A stretch of 48,009 nucleotides of DNA from Myxococcaceae bacterium (GTDB lineage Bacteria; Myxococcota; Myxococcia; Myxococcales; Myxococcaceae), in assembly GCA_019694575.1 (NCBI GenBank), contig JAIBBR010000022.1:1-48009 (forward strand), in the 5' to 3' direction. This document shows, piece after piece, positions 1 to 8,643 of this stretch. A program made the translations under genes and the position numbers. How positions within the stretch are numbered: position 1 is the stretch's first letter; every line of letters begins with the position of its first letter. The notes under the pieces were generated by a model. The model was not told the DNA's origin and did no database searches. It saw nothing but the letters and a program-made list of their open reading frames with translations.

Positions 1-158
1 TACTCTTCGGTGCTGAATTCACGCAGATCTACGCGCGCGAGCACGGCTCGTGGGCGGCGAGGCAGCCACTGAAGCCGGCTGCCTCAGCGGAGCAGCAGCC
101 GCCGGTCGGAGTACCGGGGCCTTTTAGATCACCCTCGTCGCCAGCTCCCCACGCGTAG
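1..158 (+). CDS. YihY/BrkB-type membrane protein, C-terminal fragment
   Basis: This is the 3' end of a gene that starts before the window. Reading from base 3, the frame is open to a TAG at 156-158. It begins with LFGAEFTQIYARERG, which matches the conserved end of the YihY/virulence-factor BrkB family (once misnamed ribonuclease BN), where the last membrane helix runs into an [LF]GAE[FL]T.[VI]YA motif. About 35 variable, Pro/Ala/Ser-rich residues follow, typical of the cytoplasmic tail. The family is an inner-membrane protein of uncertain function. Only about 51 residues are visible, so the call rests on one motif. Confidence 0.7.
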   Translation, partial: LFGAEFTQIYAREHGSWAARQPLKPAASAEQQPPVGVPGPFRSPSSPAPHA

Positions 159-435
159 TTGAGCTGCCGCGCATTTTTTCTGCAGCATTCTCGCTGCTGA
201 GGTGTTGAGTCGGGCAGGGGAGCGTTGATGCTCCACTTCGAACGACACGCCGCTCATCAACCGTGTTGGATCTGCCAGTGCACGGCCTAACGGGCTGCTT
301 TACCCCACAAATCGTCTGACTTTCGGTCGGTCGCGCAGCGGCGACCTGAATGCATTTAGGTCGATGCCTGCATTTGCTGCTTGAGGCTGAAGCGAAGTCA
401 AACAGGCTGTCCTGAATTGCTGTTGACGTATATAT
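159..435. other. Gene-free stretch with an imperfect palindrome
   Basis: No convincing gene lies between the BrkB stop and the next start at 510. The possible minus-strand frame here has no ribosome site or recognisable product. The stretch contains a 20-bp palindrome at 343-362 (GACCTGAATGCATTTAGGTC) with one mismatched pair, which would be a G-U pair in plus-strand RNA. A roughly coaxial outer repeat is seen as TGACTT at 317-322 and AAGTCA at 395-400. It could be a structured RNA, a protein-binding site or a fold-back element. Confidence 0.5.
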
Positions 436-453
436 TTAATATCTGATATTAAT
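423..453 (+). promoter_or_regulatory. Predicted promoter with embedded 17-bp dyad (candidate MerR-type operator)
   Basis: A -35-like TTGACG lies at 423-428. Possible -10 hexamers lie at 447-452 (TATTAA, spacer 18) or 448-453 (ATTAAT, spacer 19). A perfect inverted repeat, TTAATATC-T-GATATTAA, occupies 436-452 and so spans the spacer and the -10. This is the usual geometry of MerR-family operators, which lie in over-long promoter spacers. The next gene encodes a MerR-like protein, so autoregulation is a reasonable inference. The stretch is strikingly AT-rich for this GC-rich window. Confidence 0.5.
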
Positions 454-509
454 GTGTTCATATTCAGTGTGATCCATTGAATATCAAAGAGGGGCAAGGG
501 GAACACGCT

Positions 510-1034
510 TTGGAAATCTTGGGGCCCGACGAGCTCGCCCGCATCGAACGCGATCACGCAGCGGGGTTGCCCGCGCGTACGATTCTCGACATTTTCCGCC
601 CGCATGGCGTGCGCCTCTCAGAAGCGACTTTTCGCAAATACGTGCAAGCGGGCTTGTTGCCTCGCAGCAAGCGTGTCGGCCGAAAAGGCAAACACCGTGG
701 CAGCCAGGGGCTCTACCCCGTTGAAGCGGTTCGCTGCATCAACACCGTAAAGATGATGATGGCCGAGGGCCATACGCTCGAAGACATCAAGCGCTCGTTC
801 GTCTTCTTCAAGAACCACATTGACCAAATCGACCGCGAGCTAAACGAAATTATCGACGGCTTAAACAGCGAGCTCGAAGGGCGTGGCTTTCACGAGCGTG
901 CGCGCAAAGAAATGGAGCAAGAGCTCGACAAGTTGCGTGAGCGCGTTGACCTCTTGGTGCGCGACGTTTCTCGATTTGGCAGTGCTGTGACTGTGAGGCA
1001 GCTGGGAGATCACCCGGGTAGGGGCCCCGCGTGA
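510..1034 (+). CDS. MerR-like winged-helix transcriptional regulator
   Basis: A 174-residue DNA-binding protein is predicted. Residues about 33-100 hold a helix-turn-helix and wing of MerR type: [18 protein letters not shown], a basic wing ([11 protein letters not shown]), then a [10 protein letters not shown] helix and the [11 protein letters not shown] segment typical of MerR proteins. Residues about 105-155 are rich in Glu, Lys and Leu and look like a coiled-coil dimerisation region. No Cys-rich effector loop is present, so this is not a metal sensor of the classic kind. I chose TTG 510 because AAGGGG at 496-501 lies 8 nt upstream; the earlier TTG 477 has no such site. The next gene, 54 nt downstream, is also a DNA-binding protein. 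A dyad upstream may be its own operator. The ligand or signal is unknown. Confidence 0.75.
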   Translation: MEILGPDELARIERDHAAGLPARTILDIFRPHGVRLSEATFRKYVQAGLLPRSKRVGRKGKHRGSQGLYPVEAVRCINTVKMMMAEGHTLEDIKRSFVFFKNHIDQIDRELNEIIDGLNSELEGRGFHERARKEMEQELDKLRERVDLLVRDVSRFGSAVTVRQLGDHPGRGPA

Positions 1035-1088
1035 CGCTCTTTGGCCTTTGAGAAGTTGACGACTCATTATATTGAATGGAGCTACAAA

Positions 1089-1571
1089 ATGAGTGAAGCG
1101 CTGAAAGAAGAACTCCCGTTGTTGAAGGCGGACGAGCTGAATGATGAGCGTCGCCGCTCGAAAACGATGTCGCGCAAAGAGATGGCGCGTGACCTGCGCC
1201 GCCGTCGCTTGGCAGGCGATTTTGACCCTGAAGAGAGTGAGCTCTTCACCGAGATTGAGAGCACCCGCCCGAAGACGCGCGCCGATTGCATTTCGAGCCC
1301 GCGGCCGTGCCTGTTCGTCTCGTGCAAACACAACCTGTACCTCGACGTGAACCCCGAGACCGGTTCGATCAAGCTCAATTTCCCCGACAAAGAAATTTGG
1401 GACCTGCCCTATACCTGCGCGCTCGATGTCGCTGAGAAGGGCGGCATCACGCTCGAAGAAGTCGGTGAGATTATGAACCTCACCCGCGAGCGCATTCGCC
1501 AGGTCGAGACCCGCGGCTTGATTAAGCTGCGCGAGGCCACCGAGGCTGAGCCCCCGCGCCGCGTCGTCTAA
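1089..1571 (+). CDS. Sigma-70 region 4-like DNA-binding protein
   Basis: A 160-residue protein with a basic N-terminal third (many Arg and Lys). A central motif, [20 protein letters not shown], carries two Cys, and the C-terminal helix-turn-helix [20 protein letters not shown] is a strong match to sigma-70 region 4.2, which binds -35 elements. There is no region 2, so it cannot melt promoters as a complete sigma factor. It may be an anti-activator, a co-regulator or a nucleoid-type protein. ATG 1089 is preferred over the upstream in-frame TTG 1041 because GGAG at 1078-1081 lies 7 nt before it. It follows the MerR-like gene on the same strand and may be co-transcribed with it. The Cys pair is not an obvious zinc finger. 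Confidence 0.72.
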   Translation: MSEALKEELPLLKADELNDERRRSKTMSRKEMARDLRRRRLAGDFDPEESELFTEIESTRPKTRADCISSPRPCLFVSCKHNLYLDVNPETGSIKLNFPDKEIWDLPYTCALDVAEKGGITLEEVGEIMNLTRERIRQVETRGLIKLREATEAEPPRRVV

Positions 1572-1708
1572 TTCGAGCTACAGCCACGTCGTTGTACGGG
1601 CGCGGCGGGGGCGAAAAGGCCCGCGGCGCTCACGCCGTTGACCCGTTGAAACCGCGTTGCTAAGCGGCGACAGGTGGTTTCCTCCTTCGCCGTTCAAGGG
1701 TCGACTTC

Positions 1709-3253
1709 ATGCGCGCGCTCCTTTCTGTTTCTGACAAGCGGGGGTTGGTGCCCTTCGCGCAAGGGCTGGTTCGTCTGGGCTTTCGGCTGTTGTCTACCGG
1801 GGGCACGCTCGATGCGTTAAAAGCAGCGGGCATTGCTGCTACCAAGGTGGCCGAGGTCACCGGCAGCCCTGAAATTTTAGGCGGGCGGGTGAAGACGTTA
1901 CACCCCAAGATTCATGGCGCGATTTTGGGCCGGCCCACGCTGGTGGCTGATCAACAAGACATGCAGCAGCAGGGTATTGAGCCCATTTCGGTGGTGGTGG
2001 TGAACCTGTACCCGTTTCGCGAGACGGTAGCGAAAGGGTTGGGTGACGACGAGGTCATTGAAAACATCGACATCGGCGGCCCAGCCATGGTGCGCGCCGC
2101 GGCGAAGAACTGGGCGCATGTGGCCGTGGTGGTCGACCCCGGTGACTACTCCCAGGTGCTTAGCGAGCTCGAGTCGGCGAAGAGGGTGAGCGCGAATTTG
2201 CGGCGCGTGTTGATGCGTAAAGCGTTCGCGCACACGGCAGCGTACGACGCGTCGATTAGCGCTTACTTGAGCCAAGTCGATGGAGACCCGTTTCCCCGTG
2301 AATTGTCGATGACCGGCGAGAAGGTGCTCGACTTGCGCTACGGCGAGAACCCGCACCAGCGCAGCGCCTTCTACAAAGACCGTCAGATACCGAAGGAACC
2401 GACCGTTGCCTTCTCGAAGGTGTTGCAGGGCAAAGAGCTCTCGTACAACAACATTCTCGACCTCGATGCGGCGCTCGGTTTGCTGCTCGAATTCAACGGG
2501 TCGCCGACCGCGGTGATTATCAAGCACAACACCCCGTGCGGCGTGACGACCGCGGCCACGCTCGAAGCGGCCTATCGCCAGGCGCGCGCGACCGACGAAG
2601 TATCGGCTTTCGGCGGTATCGTGGCGCTCAACCGCGTGGTTGACGTGGCGACGGCGACGGCGTTGGCCGAGACGTTCTTAGAGGCGGTGATGGCGCCTTC
2701 ATTTGGGCCGGGTGCACGTGAAGTGCTGGCCGCGAAGAAGAACCTGCGGTTGCTCGAAGCGGGCGAAGGCTTGGCATTGCCGGGCGTGAAACCGCGTACT
2801 CAACTCGACGTGCGCAGCGTGTCGGGAGGCCTGCTGGTGATGGACCGTGACGCCGTAGAACCAGCGACGGAGTGGAGAGTCGTCTCGGCCCGTCAGCCCA
2901 CCGAAGCCGAATGGAGGTCGCTCAAGTTCGCGTGGCGGGTGTGCAAGCACGTGAAGAGCAATGCCATCGTTTTTTCCAACGACACCACGTTGCTTGCGGC
3001 GGGTGGCGGGCAAACCAGCCGCGTCGACTCGGTGCAAATTGCCGCCGGCAAGGGTGGAGCAAAGCTCAAAGGCAGCGCGGTGGCGTCAGATGCGTTCTTT
3101 CCCTTTCGAGACGGGCTCGATGCTGCCGCCAAAGCGGGAGCGACGGCGGTGGTGCAGCCGGGTGGCTCGGTGCGCGACGCAGAGATTATCGCCGCGGCTG
3201 ACGAACATGGCATGGCGATGGTGCTTACCGGCGTGCGGCACTTTCGGCACTAA
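1709..3253 (+). CDS. purH: Bifunctional purine biosynthesis protein PurH (AICAR transformylase/IMP cyclohydrolase)
   Basis: Catalyses the last two steps of IMP synthesis: formyl transfer from 10-formyl-THF to AICAR, then ring closure of FAICAR to IMP. The 514 residues match the family length. The N-terminal cyclohydrolase (MGS-like) domain shows LLSTGGT at 27-33 and [11 protein letters not shown] near 65. The AICAR transformylase domain follows, with the catalytic Lys-His pair at 272-273 in IIKHNTPCG. The end, [10 protein letters not shown], is the usual PurH C-terminus, so the gene is complete. AAGGG lies 8 nt before ATG 1709. The TAA stop is also the first base triplet of a long palindrome that runs to 3447. 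purD lies one gene downstream. Confidence 0.97.
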   Translation: MRALLSVSDKRGLVPFAQGLVRLGFRLLSTGGTLDALKAAGIAATKVAEVTGSPEILGGRVKTLHPKIHGAILGRPTLVADQQDMQQQGIEPISVVVVNLYPFRETVAKGLGDDEVIENIDIGGPAMVRAAAKNWAHVAVVVDPGDYSQVLSELESAKRVSANLRRVLMRKAFAHTAAYDASISAYLSQVDGDPFPRELSMTGEKVLDLRYGENPHQRSAFYKDRQIPKEPTVAFSKVLQGKELSYNNILDLDAALGLLLEFNGSPTAVIIKHNTPCGVTTAATLEAAYRQARATDEVSAFGGIVALNRVVDVATATALAETFLEAVMAPSFGPGAREVLAAKKNLRLLEAGEGLALPGVKPRTQLDVRSVSGGLLVMDRDAVEPATEWRVVSARQPTEAEWRSLKFAWRVCKHVKSNAIVFSNDTTLLAAGGGQTSRVDSVQIAAGKGGAKLKGSAVASDAFFPFRDGLDAAAKAGATAVVQPGGSVRDAEIIAAADEHGMAMVLTGVRHFRH

Positions 3254-3447
3254 GTACAGCGCTACGTGACTGGTGTGAAACGACGACCGAGTCCCAAACG
3301 TCCTTAGTTGCGAGCCGCGCAAGGAAGAAGCCCGCATGAATGCTTGTCGGCCTTTCAAGGGCTTCTGACGATGCCCGGCGAAGTCAAATCGGCGTTTCGG
3401 CGACCCCCGCTCGTTTGACACCAGTCACCTCGGGGAAGCGGTACTTA
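3251..3447. repeat. Long imperfect palindrome (fold-back element) after purH
   Basis: Nested inverted repeats share one centre near 3347. GTGACTGGTGTGAAACGA at 3266-3283 pairs with 3411-3428 with one mismatch. AAACG at 3296-3300 pairs with CGTTT at 3393-3397. AGAAGCCC at 3326-3333 pairs with GGGCTTCT at 3359-3366. Outside these, TAAGTAC at 3251-3257 (its TAA is the purH stop) pairs with GTACTTA at 3441-3447, with CGCT/AGCG between. A transcript would fold into one long hairpin with bulges. No U-tract follows, so it is not a simple terminator. It could be a MITE-like insertion or a structured RNA. No target-site duplication was found. Confidence 0.65.
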
Positions 3448-3507
3448 GGGTACGCGAATCGTTCTTGGCCGCAGCCATGGCCTCGACGATGATGAGGCGC
3501 TCTTTCC

Positions 3508-6276
3508 ATGCGCGTCACTTGTCAGAAGTGCTCAGCTGCGTATGCCATCGACGACAAGCTCGTCACGCCCAAAGGCGTGCGGGCCCAATGCCCCAAGTGT
3601 CGCCACCTGCAGACGGTGAAGAACGACGGCAGCACGTCGCCGCCGTCGCCAGGCGCGGCGAACGCGCTCGTTGCCCCAGCTGCGTCTCGCGCGGCAGCGG
3701 CTTTGCCGAAGTCGGGCTTCGATGCCTTCGGCGATTTGGGGCCGCCTTCTTTGGCGCAAAACCCCGAGACCGACTTCAACTTCGACTTTGATTCTTTGGG
3801 CCCGCCGACTGGCTCGCACCCTTCGCCGGTGCTGGCGCCTGGCCCGGCACCTGCTCCCGCAGCTCCCGCGCCAGCGCTCGATTTTGACTTCAACCCTCCG
3901 CCCGTGAACCCGGTGGCAGGCGCCCCCGGTCGCGAGATGCTCGACTTTGGCGAGTTCGACTTGAGCGGGGGCGTGGGTACGTCACCTGGTACGCAAGTGG
4001 GCGGCGGGCAACCGTTGGGCCTGGCGATACCCAAGGCCGCGGCGGGTACCCCTTCTGGGGTGACGCAATGCCGCTCGTGCGGCAAAGCACTCGATGACCC
4101 GTTCGATCAAGCGCTCGGCACGTGCGAAGAGTGCCGAGCGCGCTCGAGTGAGGCGACGAGCAGCTCGCTACGAGGAGCGCCTTCAGGCCCGGTGATTTCT
4201 GAGTCGATTGCCCCCAGCGGCGAATTGCCGGCCCTGCCCGAAGACGGGCCAACCGACGACAGCCTTTCTGCGGCGACGAATACCTCGGCTGCGTTTCGTG
4301 CTCCTGCCCCGGTACGTCGCGCCAACCGCACCGCGGCTTCGGTGGCAGCACCGGCCGGCAACCGCTCGTTTCTGGTTGGAGCGCTGCTCACGGTGTTGGC
4401 GGTGGGAGGCATCATCGCCTTTGTATTCATCAAACGGCCGTGGGTGAAGAAGCCGCCGCCCTTGGCCGCGCGGTTGCCTTCGACCGCGTCGAAGCCGATC
4501 GACAGCGTGATCGCCAAGTGGAAAGAAACGTACCCCAACGTGACGGGTTCGGCTGCTGAGCATTTGGCCGCAGGCGAAGAGCACTTGGCCAAAGACACCC
4601 AGCGTGGTTACCGCGATGCTGAAGTGGAGTTTCAAAAAGCGCTGGTGTTGGACAAAACCAGCGATCGCGCGGTAGCGGGCTGGGCGTTGGCCTTGGCATT
4701 TGGCCGAGGAGCTGAAGCCGACGTGGCCACGCTCGACAGCACCGAGGCCATGGTCACCGCGGCTGAGCAGCGCAGCGGCGACTCGCGGGTATACGTGGCG
4801 CACGCGCACTTGTTGCTCGCGCGCGGCGGCAATGTGAACGACGTGCAGGCGCTGGCCGAGCGGGGCAAGAGCAGCCCCAGCAATAAAGACAAGGCGCTGG
4901 CGTTCTTGGCGCTCAGCCAAGCATTCATGAACAAGAACCCGATGTTCGTCGAAGAGAACATCAAGCAGGCCTTGGCGGTCGACTCGAAACTGAAGCGCGC
5001 GGTGCTGGTGCAGGCAAAGTTCGCGCTCTCGCAGGGCCGCTACAAAGAAGCCATTGCGTTGATGGAAGAGCGGCTCAAAGCCGACCCCGACCAATACGAA
5101 GTGGCCGAGGCGCTGGCCACCGTTTATGTCGACGTGGGTGAAGCAGCGCAGGCGCGGCGGGTGCTCGAGCGGGCGCGCAACGCTGACCCGCGCGTCTTTC
5201 GCCCCAAGCTGGCGTTGGCGATGTTCTCGTACCAGCACGGTGGCAACGTGAGCGGCGCGGTGGAACAGCTCGATGGTTTGCTGGCCGAAAAAGAAAAGCT
5301 CAGCCCTCGGGAGCAGGCTGAGGCTTATTTGCATTTGTCGGCCGCCGAGCGGCTCAACGGCGATGCCGAAGCGGCGGTTGACACCGCGAGCAAAGGTCTC
5401 AAATTGTTGCCCGATGACAGCGCGCTGCTGTTGCACCAAGTGGCGGCGATGATTGCGGCGGGCAAGGGCGGCGCGGCGCGCGAAGCGCTCAGAGCCTTGA
5501 AGGGCAAATTGCCTGACCCTGCGATTGAGCTCTTGCTCGAAGGGCGCGCGCTGTGGGCCGAGGGCAAGTTCATGGACGCGTACAGTGCGTTCACCAGCGC
5601 GGTAGAAAAAGACAAGCGCCGTATCGACGCGTTGCTGCTTGCCGCTGCGGCAGCCGCGAAGGCCAAACGCGAGACCCAAGCGTATGAGCTGGTGTTGAAG
5701 AAGGGTTTGCACGCGGACCCACTGCAAGTCGCCCCGGCGTTGACGATGAGCCGCTTTTTTTTGGGTACGGCCGAAACCCTTGCTCCCGCCAAAGGGGCGT
5801 TTTTGGTGTTGCGGCACGACGCGTTAGACCCCAACCCGCTGCTCGCCGAAGGCTTGCTCTCATTTCACATGGGGCAATTGGGCGAGGCCGACAAAATTTT
5901 CTCACAGGTGCTGGCGGCCGACGTGTCGAACGCCGCGGCGTATGCCTTTCGCAGCCTGGTGGCCTTTCGCAACAACGACATGGGCAGCGCGCTCAAGCTC
6001 GCGCAGCGTGCCACTGACGCCGAGCGGCTTGAAGCGCAAGGTCAGCTCGCGCTGGGGTTGGTGCTGTGGGCCAGTGGCAAGACCGAGCCTGCGCACAAAG
6101 CGCTCAAGATTGCGCAAGAGCAACAACCCAGTTTGCTCTGGGGCCGGGTGCGGTTGGCTGAATTGGAAGTGCGGCTCAAAAAACCTGACGACGCGCGGCG
6201 CCTCTTGGTGGGCGTGTTGCTCACCGACAATAGCTACCGTGAAGCCAAGCGTGCGTTGTACAAAGCCGGGCTGTGA
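3508..6276 (+). CDS. Zinc-ribbon, single-pass membrane TPR protein
   Basis: A 922-residue protein of unknown function. An N-terminal MJ0042-type zinc ribbon has ligands C5, C8, C28 and C31. A long Pro/Ala/Gly-rich, probably disordered linker follows, with repeated acidic-aromatic motifs (FNFDFDSLG, LDFDFN, LDFGEFDLSG). A second CxxC-CxxC ribbon is formed by C188, C191, C206 and C209, and a transmembrane helix lies at about 288-309. The rest is mostly helical TPR-like repeats (for example KEAIALMEERLKADPDQYEV). The predicted topology has the zinc ribbons in the cytoplasm and the TPRs in the periplasm. Myxobacteria have many such zinc-ribbon-headed proteins; GltJ of the gliding machinery has a similar N-terminus, but I see no reason to call this GltJ. 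Its stop overlaps the purD start. Confidence 0.85.
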   Translation: MRVTCQKCSAAYAIDDKLVTPKGVRAQCPKCRHLQTVKNDGSTSPPSPGAANALVAPAASRAAAALPKSGFDAFGDLGPPSLAQNPETDFNFDFDSLGPPTGSHPSPVLAPGPAPAPAAPAPALDFDFNPPPVNPVAGAPGREMLDFGEFDLSGGVGTSPGTQVGGGQPLGLAIPKAAAGTPSGVTQCRSCGKALDDPFDQALGTCEECRARSSEATSSSLRGAPSGPVISESIAPSGELPALPEDGPTDDSLSAATNTSAAFRAPAPVRRANRTAASVAAPAGNRSFLVGALLTVLAVGGIIAFVFIKRPWVKKPPPLAARLPSTASKPIDSVIAKWKETYPNVTGSAAEHLAAGEEHLAKDTQRGYRDAEVEFQKALVLDKTSDRAVAGWALALAFGRGAEADVATLDSTEAMVTAAEQRSGDSRVYVAHAHLLLARGGNVNDVQALAERGKSSPSNKDKALAFLALSQAFMNKNPMFVEENIKQALAVDSKLKRAVLVQAKFALSQGRYKEAIALMEERLKADPDQYEVAEALATVYVDVGEAAQARRVLERARNADPRVFRPKLALAMFSYQHGGNVSGAVEQLDGLLAEKEKLSPREQAEAYLHLSAAERLNGDAEAAVDTASKGLKLLPDDSALLLHQVAAMIAAGKGGAAREALRALKGKLPDPAIELLLEGRALWAEGKFMDAYSAFTSAVEKDKRRIDALLLAAAAAAKAKRETQAYELVLKKGLHADPLQVAPALTMSRFFLGTAETLAPAKGAFLVLRHDALDPNPLLAEGLLSFHMGQLGEADKIFSQVLAADVSNAAAYAFRSLVAFRNNDMGSALKLAQRATDAERLEAQGQLALGLVLWASGKTEPAHKALKIAQEQQPSLLWGRVRLAELEVRLKKPDDARRLLVGVLLTDNSYREAKRALYKAGL

Positions 6277-7544
6277 AAGTTCTTCTCTTAGGGAGCGGAG
6301 CCCGCGAGCATGCGCTGGCCTGGAAGTTGGCGCAGAGCCCGTTGTTGACGACGCTGCATTGCGCGCCGGGTAACGCGGGCATGGCTGAGCGTTGGCCGTG
6401 CCAGCCTGTCGACTTGGTTTCGCCGCCCGCGGTGGTGGCGTTGGTGAAACGGCTTGCGGTTGAGTTGGTGGTGGTGGGGCCCGAAGCACCTTTGGTGGCC
6501 GGAGTGGCTGACGCGCTGAAGGCCGCCGGTATCGCGGTGTTCGGCCCCGTACAGGCCGCGGCCATGGTAGAAGGCTCGAAAATTTTCTCTAAAGAATTGA
6601 TGCAGACAGCGGGGCTGCCCACCGCGAAATGGGAGGCCTTCGACGACTTGGCGAAAGCCGAAATGCGCGCGCGCAGTTGGCAGGGCCCAGTGGTGGTGAA
6701 GGCCGACGGGCTTGCCGCGGGCAAAGGCGTGGTGGTGGCCGACAATGGCGTGCAAGGCGCCGAAGCGGTGCGCTCCTTGGGGCAGTTGGGTGCAGGCAAG
6801 CGGTTGATTCTCGAAGAGCGGCTCACCGGCCCCGAGCTTTCGTTGATGGTGCTGACTGACGGCGAGCACTATGCGTTGCTCGCTCCTTCGCAAGATCACA
6901 AGCGGGTGGGCGATGGCGACACCGGGCCCAACACCGGCGGCATGGGCGCTTATGCGCCGGCGCCGTTGCTTTCTCGTCAAGCGCTAGAGCGTGTGGCAGA
7001 ACAAGTCATCGCGCCGATGCTGCGCGAGCTGAAAAAACAAGGCAGCCCTTTCGTGGGCGCGCTCTACGCCGGGTTGATGCTGACGCCCACCGGCCCCCAA
7101 GTGATTGAATTCAACTGCCGACTGGGTGACCCCGAGACGCAGGTGTTGATGATGCAGCTCGATGAAGACTTGCTCGGGCTGATGGCCAGTTGCACGCGCG
7201 GCGAGCTGGTGACGCGCACGTTGAAGTCACACCCCGGGGTGTCGGTGGCAGTGGTGCTGGCGGCGCAGGGTTACCCCGAGGCGCCGGTATCAGGCGCTGT
7301 CATCACCGGGTTGGAGCAGCCCACGCCTTCTGACGTGGAGCGCTTTCACGCCGGCACCGCGCGCAAAAACGAAAGGTGGGTAGTGAATGGAGGCCGCGTG
7401 CTTTCGGTATGCGCACATGCTGATTCTCTGACCGAAGCGCAGGCGCTGGCGTACCGAGAAGTGGCGCGTATTTCTTTCGCCGGCGGGCATTTTCGACGCG
7501 ACATTGGGGCTGGCGGCGGCACGGCGCCTAGGCCTTTGAAGTGA
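6273..7544 (+). CDS. purD: Phosphoribosylamine-glycine ligase PurD
   Basis: ATP-grasp enzyme that joins glycine to 5-phosphoribosylamine to give GAR, the second step of purine synthesis. It has 423 residues, the family size. Motifs seen are GSGAREHALAWKL at the N-terminus, GPEAPLVAGVADAL, the ATP-grasp KADGLAAGKGVVV, and the metal-binding EFNCRLGDPETQV. GTG 6273 overlaps the TGA of the TPR gene (GTGA), and the PurD TGA overlaps the GTG of lptF, so translation is probably coupled through this stretch. A purine enzyme is therefore embedded between two envelope genes. Confidence 0.96.
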   Translation: MKVLLLGSGAREHALAWKLAQSPLLTTLHCAPGNAGMAERWPCQPVDLVSPPAVVALVKRLAVELVVVGPEAPLVAGVADALKAAGIAVFGPVQAAAMVEGSKIFSKELMQTAGLPTAKWEAFDDLAKAEMRARSWQGPVVVKADGLAAGKGVVVADNGVQGAEAVRSLGQLGAGKRLILEERLTGPELSLMVLTDGEHYALLAPSQDHKRVGDGDTGPNTGGMGAYAPAPLLSRQALERVAEQVIAPMLRELKKQGSPFVGALYAGLMLTPTGPQVIEFNCRLGDPETQVLMMQLDEDLLGLMASCTRGELVTRTLKSHPGVSVAVVLAAQGYPEAPVSGAVITGLEQPTPSDVERFHAGTARKNERWVVNGGRVLSVCAHADSLTEAQALAYREVARISFAGGHFRRDIGAGGGTAPRPLK

Positions 7545-8641
7545 CCCTCGTCACCCGCTATTTGCTGAAAGAGATCGCGCGCCCTTTCGCCGCGTGGACC
7601 GTTTTCTTGTTTTTGCTGCTCTGCGCGATGGCGTTTTTGCGCGGCAACGACGTGTTGATGGGCTCGGCAGTGACCTTGAGTGAAGCGGTGCAGGGGTTGC
7701 TGCTGTTGACACCGCAGTTTTTGGGGCAGGCGGCGCCCATCGCCTTTCTGCTCGGCGTGTTCTTGGGTTTTGGCCGCATGGCCGACGATGGCGAGCTGAA
7801 AGCGTTGAGCAACTTGGGGCTGCGGCCCTGGCGTTTGCTGGTGGCTCCCCTTTGGTTGGGGTGGGCATTGAGCGCGCTGCTCGTCGCTCTGAGCTTCACG
7901 TTGCAGCCTTACACCCAGCGGGCGACGCGGGTGTGGGCGCAAGACATCATCAAGCGCAACTTGATTGGCGATGTGAAGCCGGGAGTTTTTTACGACGAGC
8001 TGCTCGGGGTGATGCTCTATGCCGAAGAGGCTTCGCCTGACGGGCACTGGCGGCACGTGCTGCTGCATGACGAGCAAAACCCTTCTGCGCCGTTGCTGAT
8101 TGCGGCCACTGAGGGGTGGGTGCGTGGTGGTGAAGACGCGATGTTGGAAATCGACCTCCAACAAGGCAGCGTGCACCGTGCCACCGCCACCGACGCGCAG
8201 TATTCGGTGCTGGGTTTCGAAAAAAGCCAGGTGCGGGTCGAAGTGGTTGAAGCGCTCTTTCGCAAAAATCGGTTTGCTTCTTCGCGCGACGAGCTGTCTC
8301 CCGCGCAGCTGTGGCGGGCGGGCAAAGAAGCGCAGGCGCGAGGCGAGTCGGGCACGCCAGAAAGGTTGGCGCTGCATTGGAAGCTGGGGCAACTGCTGAT
8401 GCCGTTGGCCTTCGCGGTCATCGGTGTGCCGCTGGCGCTGCGCAGGCGGCAGGGCGGGCGGGCGTTGGCCTTCATGCTGAGCTTGGGTTGCTATTTGGCC
8501 TACTACCTGTTGGCCCGCGCTTCGATTTCGCTCGGAGACAAAGGCGTACTGGCACCTTTTTTCGCCGGCCAGTTGCCAAACTTGCTCGCGCTGTCGGTGG
8601 GGTTTACCTGGCTCAAGTTGATTGAGCGGCGGGGGCCTTGA
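7541..8641 (+). CDS. lptF: LPS export permease LptF (YjgP/YjgQ family)
   Basis: Inner-membrane subunit of the LptB2FG transporter that extracts lipopolysaccharide and passes it to the periplasmic Lpt bridge. The 366 residues show the family plan: a start MTLVTRYLLKEIARPF, three N-terminal membrane helices with FLLGVFLGFGRMADDGELKA between helices 2 and 3 (the coupling-helix region), a periplasmic beta-jellyroll of about 150 residues, and three C-terminal helices beginning at MPLAFAVIGVPLALR. It starts on GTG overlapping the purD stop and is followed directly by a second family member. LptF and LptG are similar, and I assign F to the first by position. Confidence 0.88.
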   Translation: MTLVTRYLLKEIARPFAAWTVFLFLLLCAMAFLRGNDVLMGSAVTLSEAVQGLLLLTPQFLGQAAPIAFLLGVFLGFGRMADDGELKALSNLGLRPWRLLVAPLWLGWALSALLVALSFTLQPYTQRATRVWAQDIIKRNLIGDVKPGVFYDELLGVMLYAEEASPDGHWRHVLLHDEQNPSAPLLIAATEGWVRGGEDAMLEIDLQQGSVHRATATDAQYSVLGFEKSQVRVEVVEALFRKNRFASSRDELSPAQLWRAGKEAQARGESGTPERLALHWKLGQLLMPLAFAVIGVPLALRRRQGGRALAFMLSLGCYLAYYLLARASISLGDKGVLAPFFAGQLPNLLALSVGFTWLKLIERRGP

Positions 8642-8643
8642 GC

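Noticed and set aside
300-605. 101-codon minus-strand frame near the left end
   Set aside because: No ribosome site or recognisable sequence; it overlaps the start of the MerR-like gene and the palindromic leader.
4183-5817. 544-codon open frame on the minus strand
   Set aside because: It mirrors the TPR protein gene; high GC gives long antisense frames, and its translation is Arg/Gln/His-rich low-information sequence.
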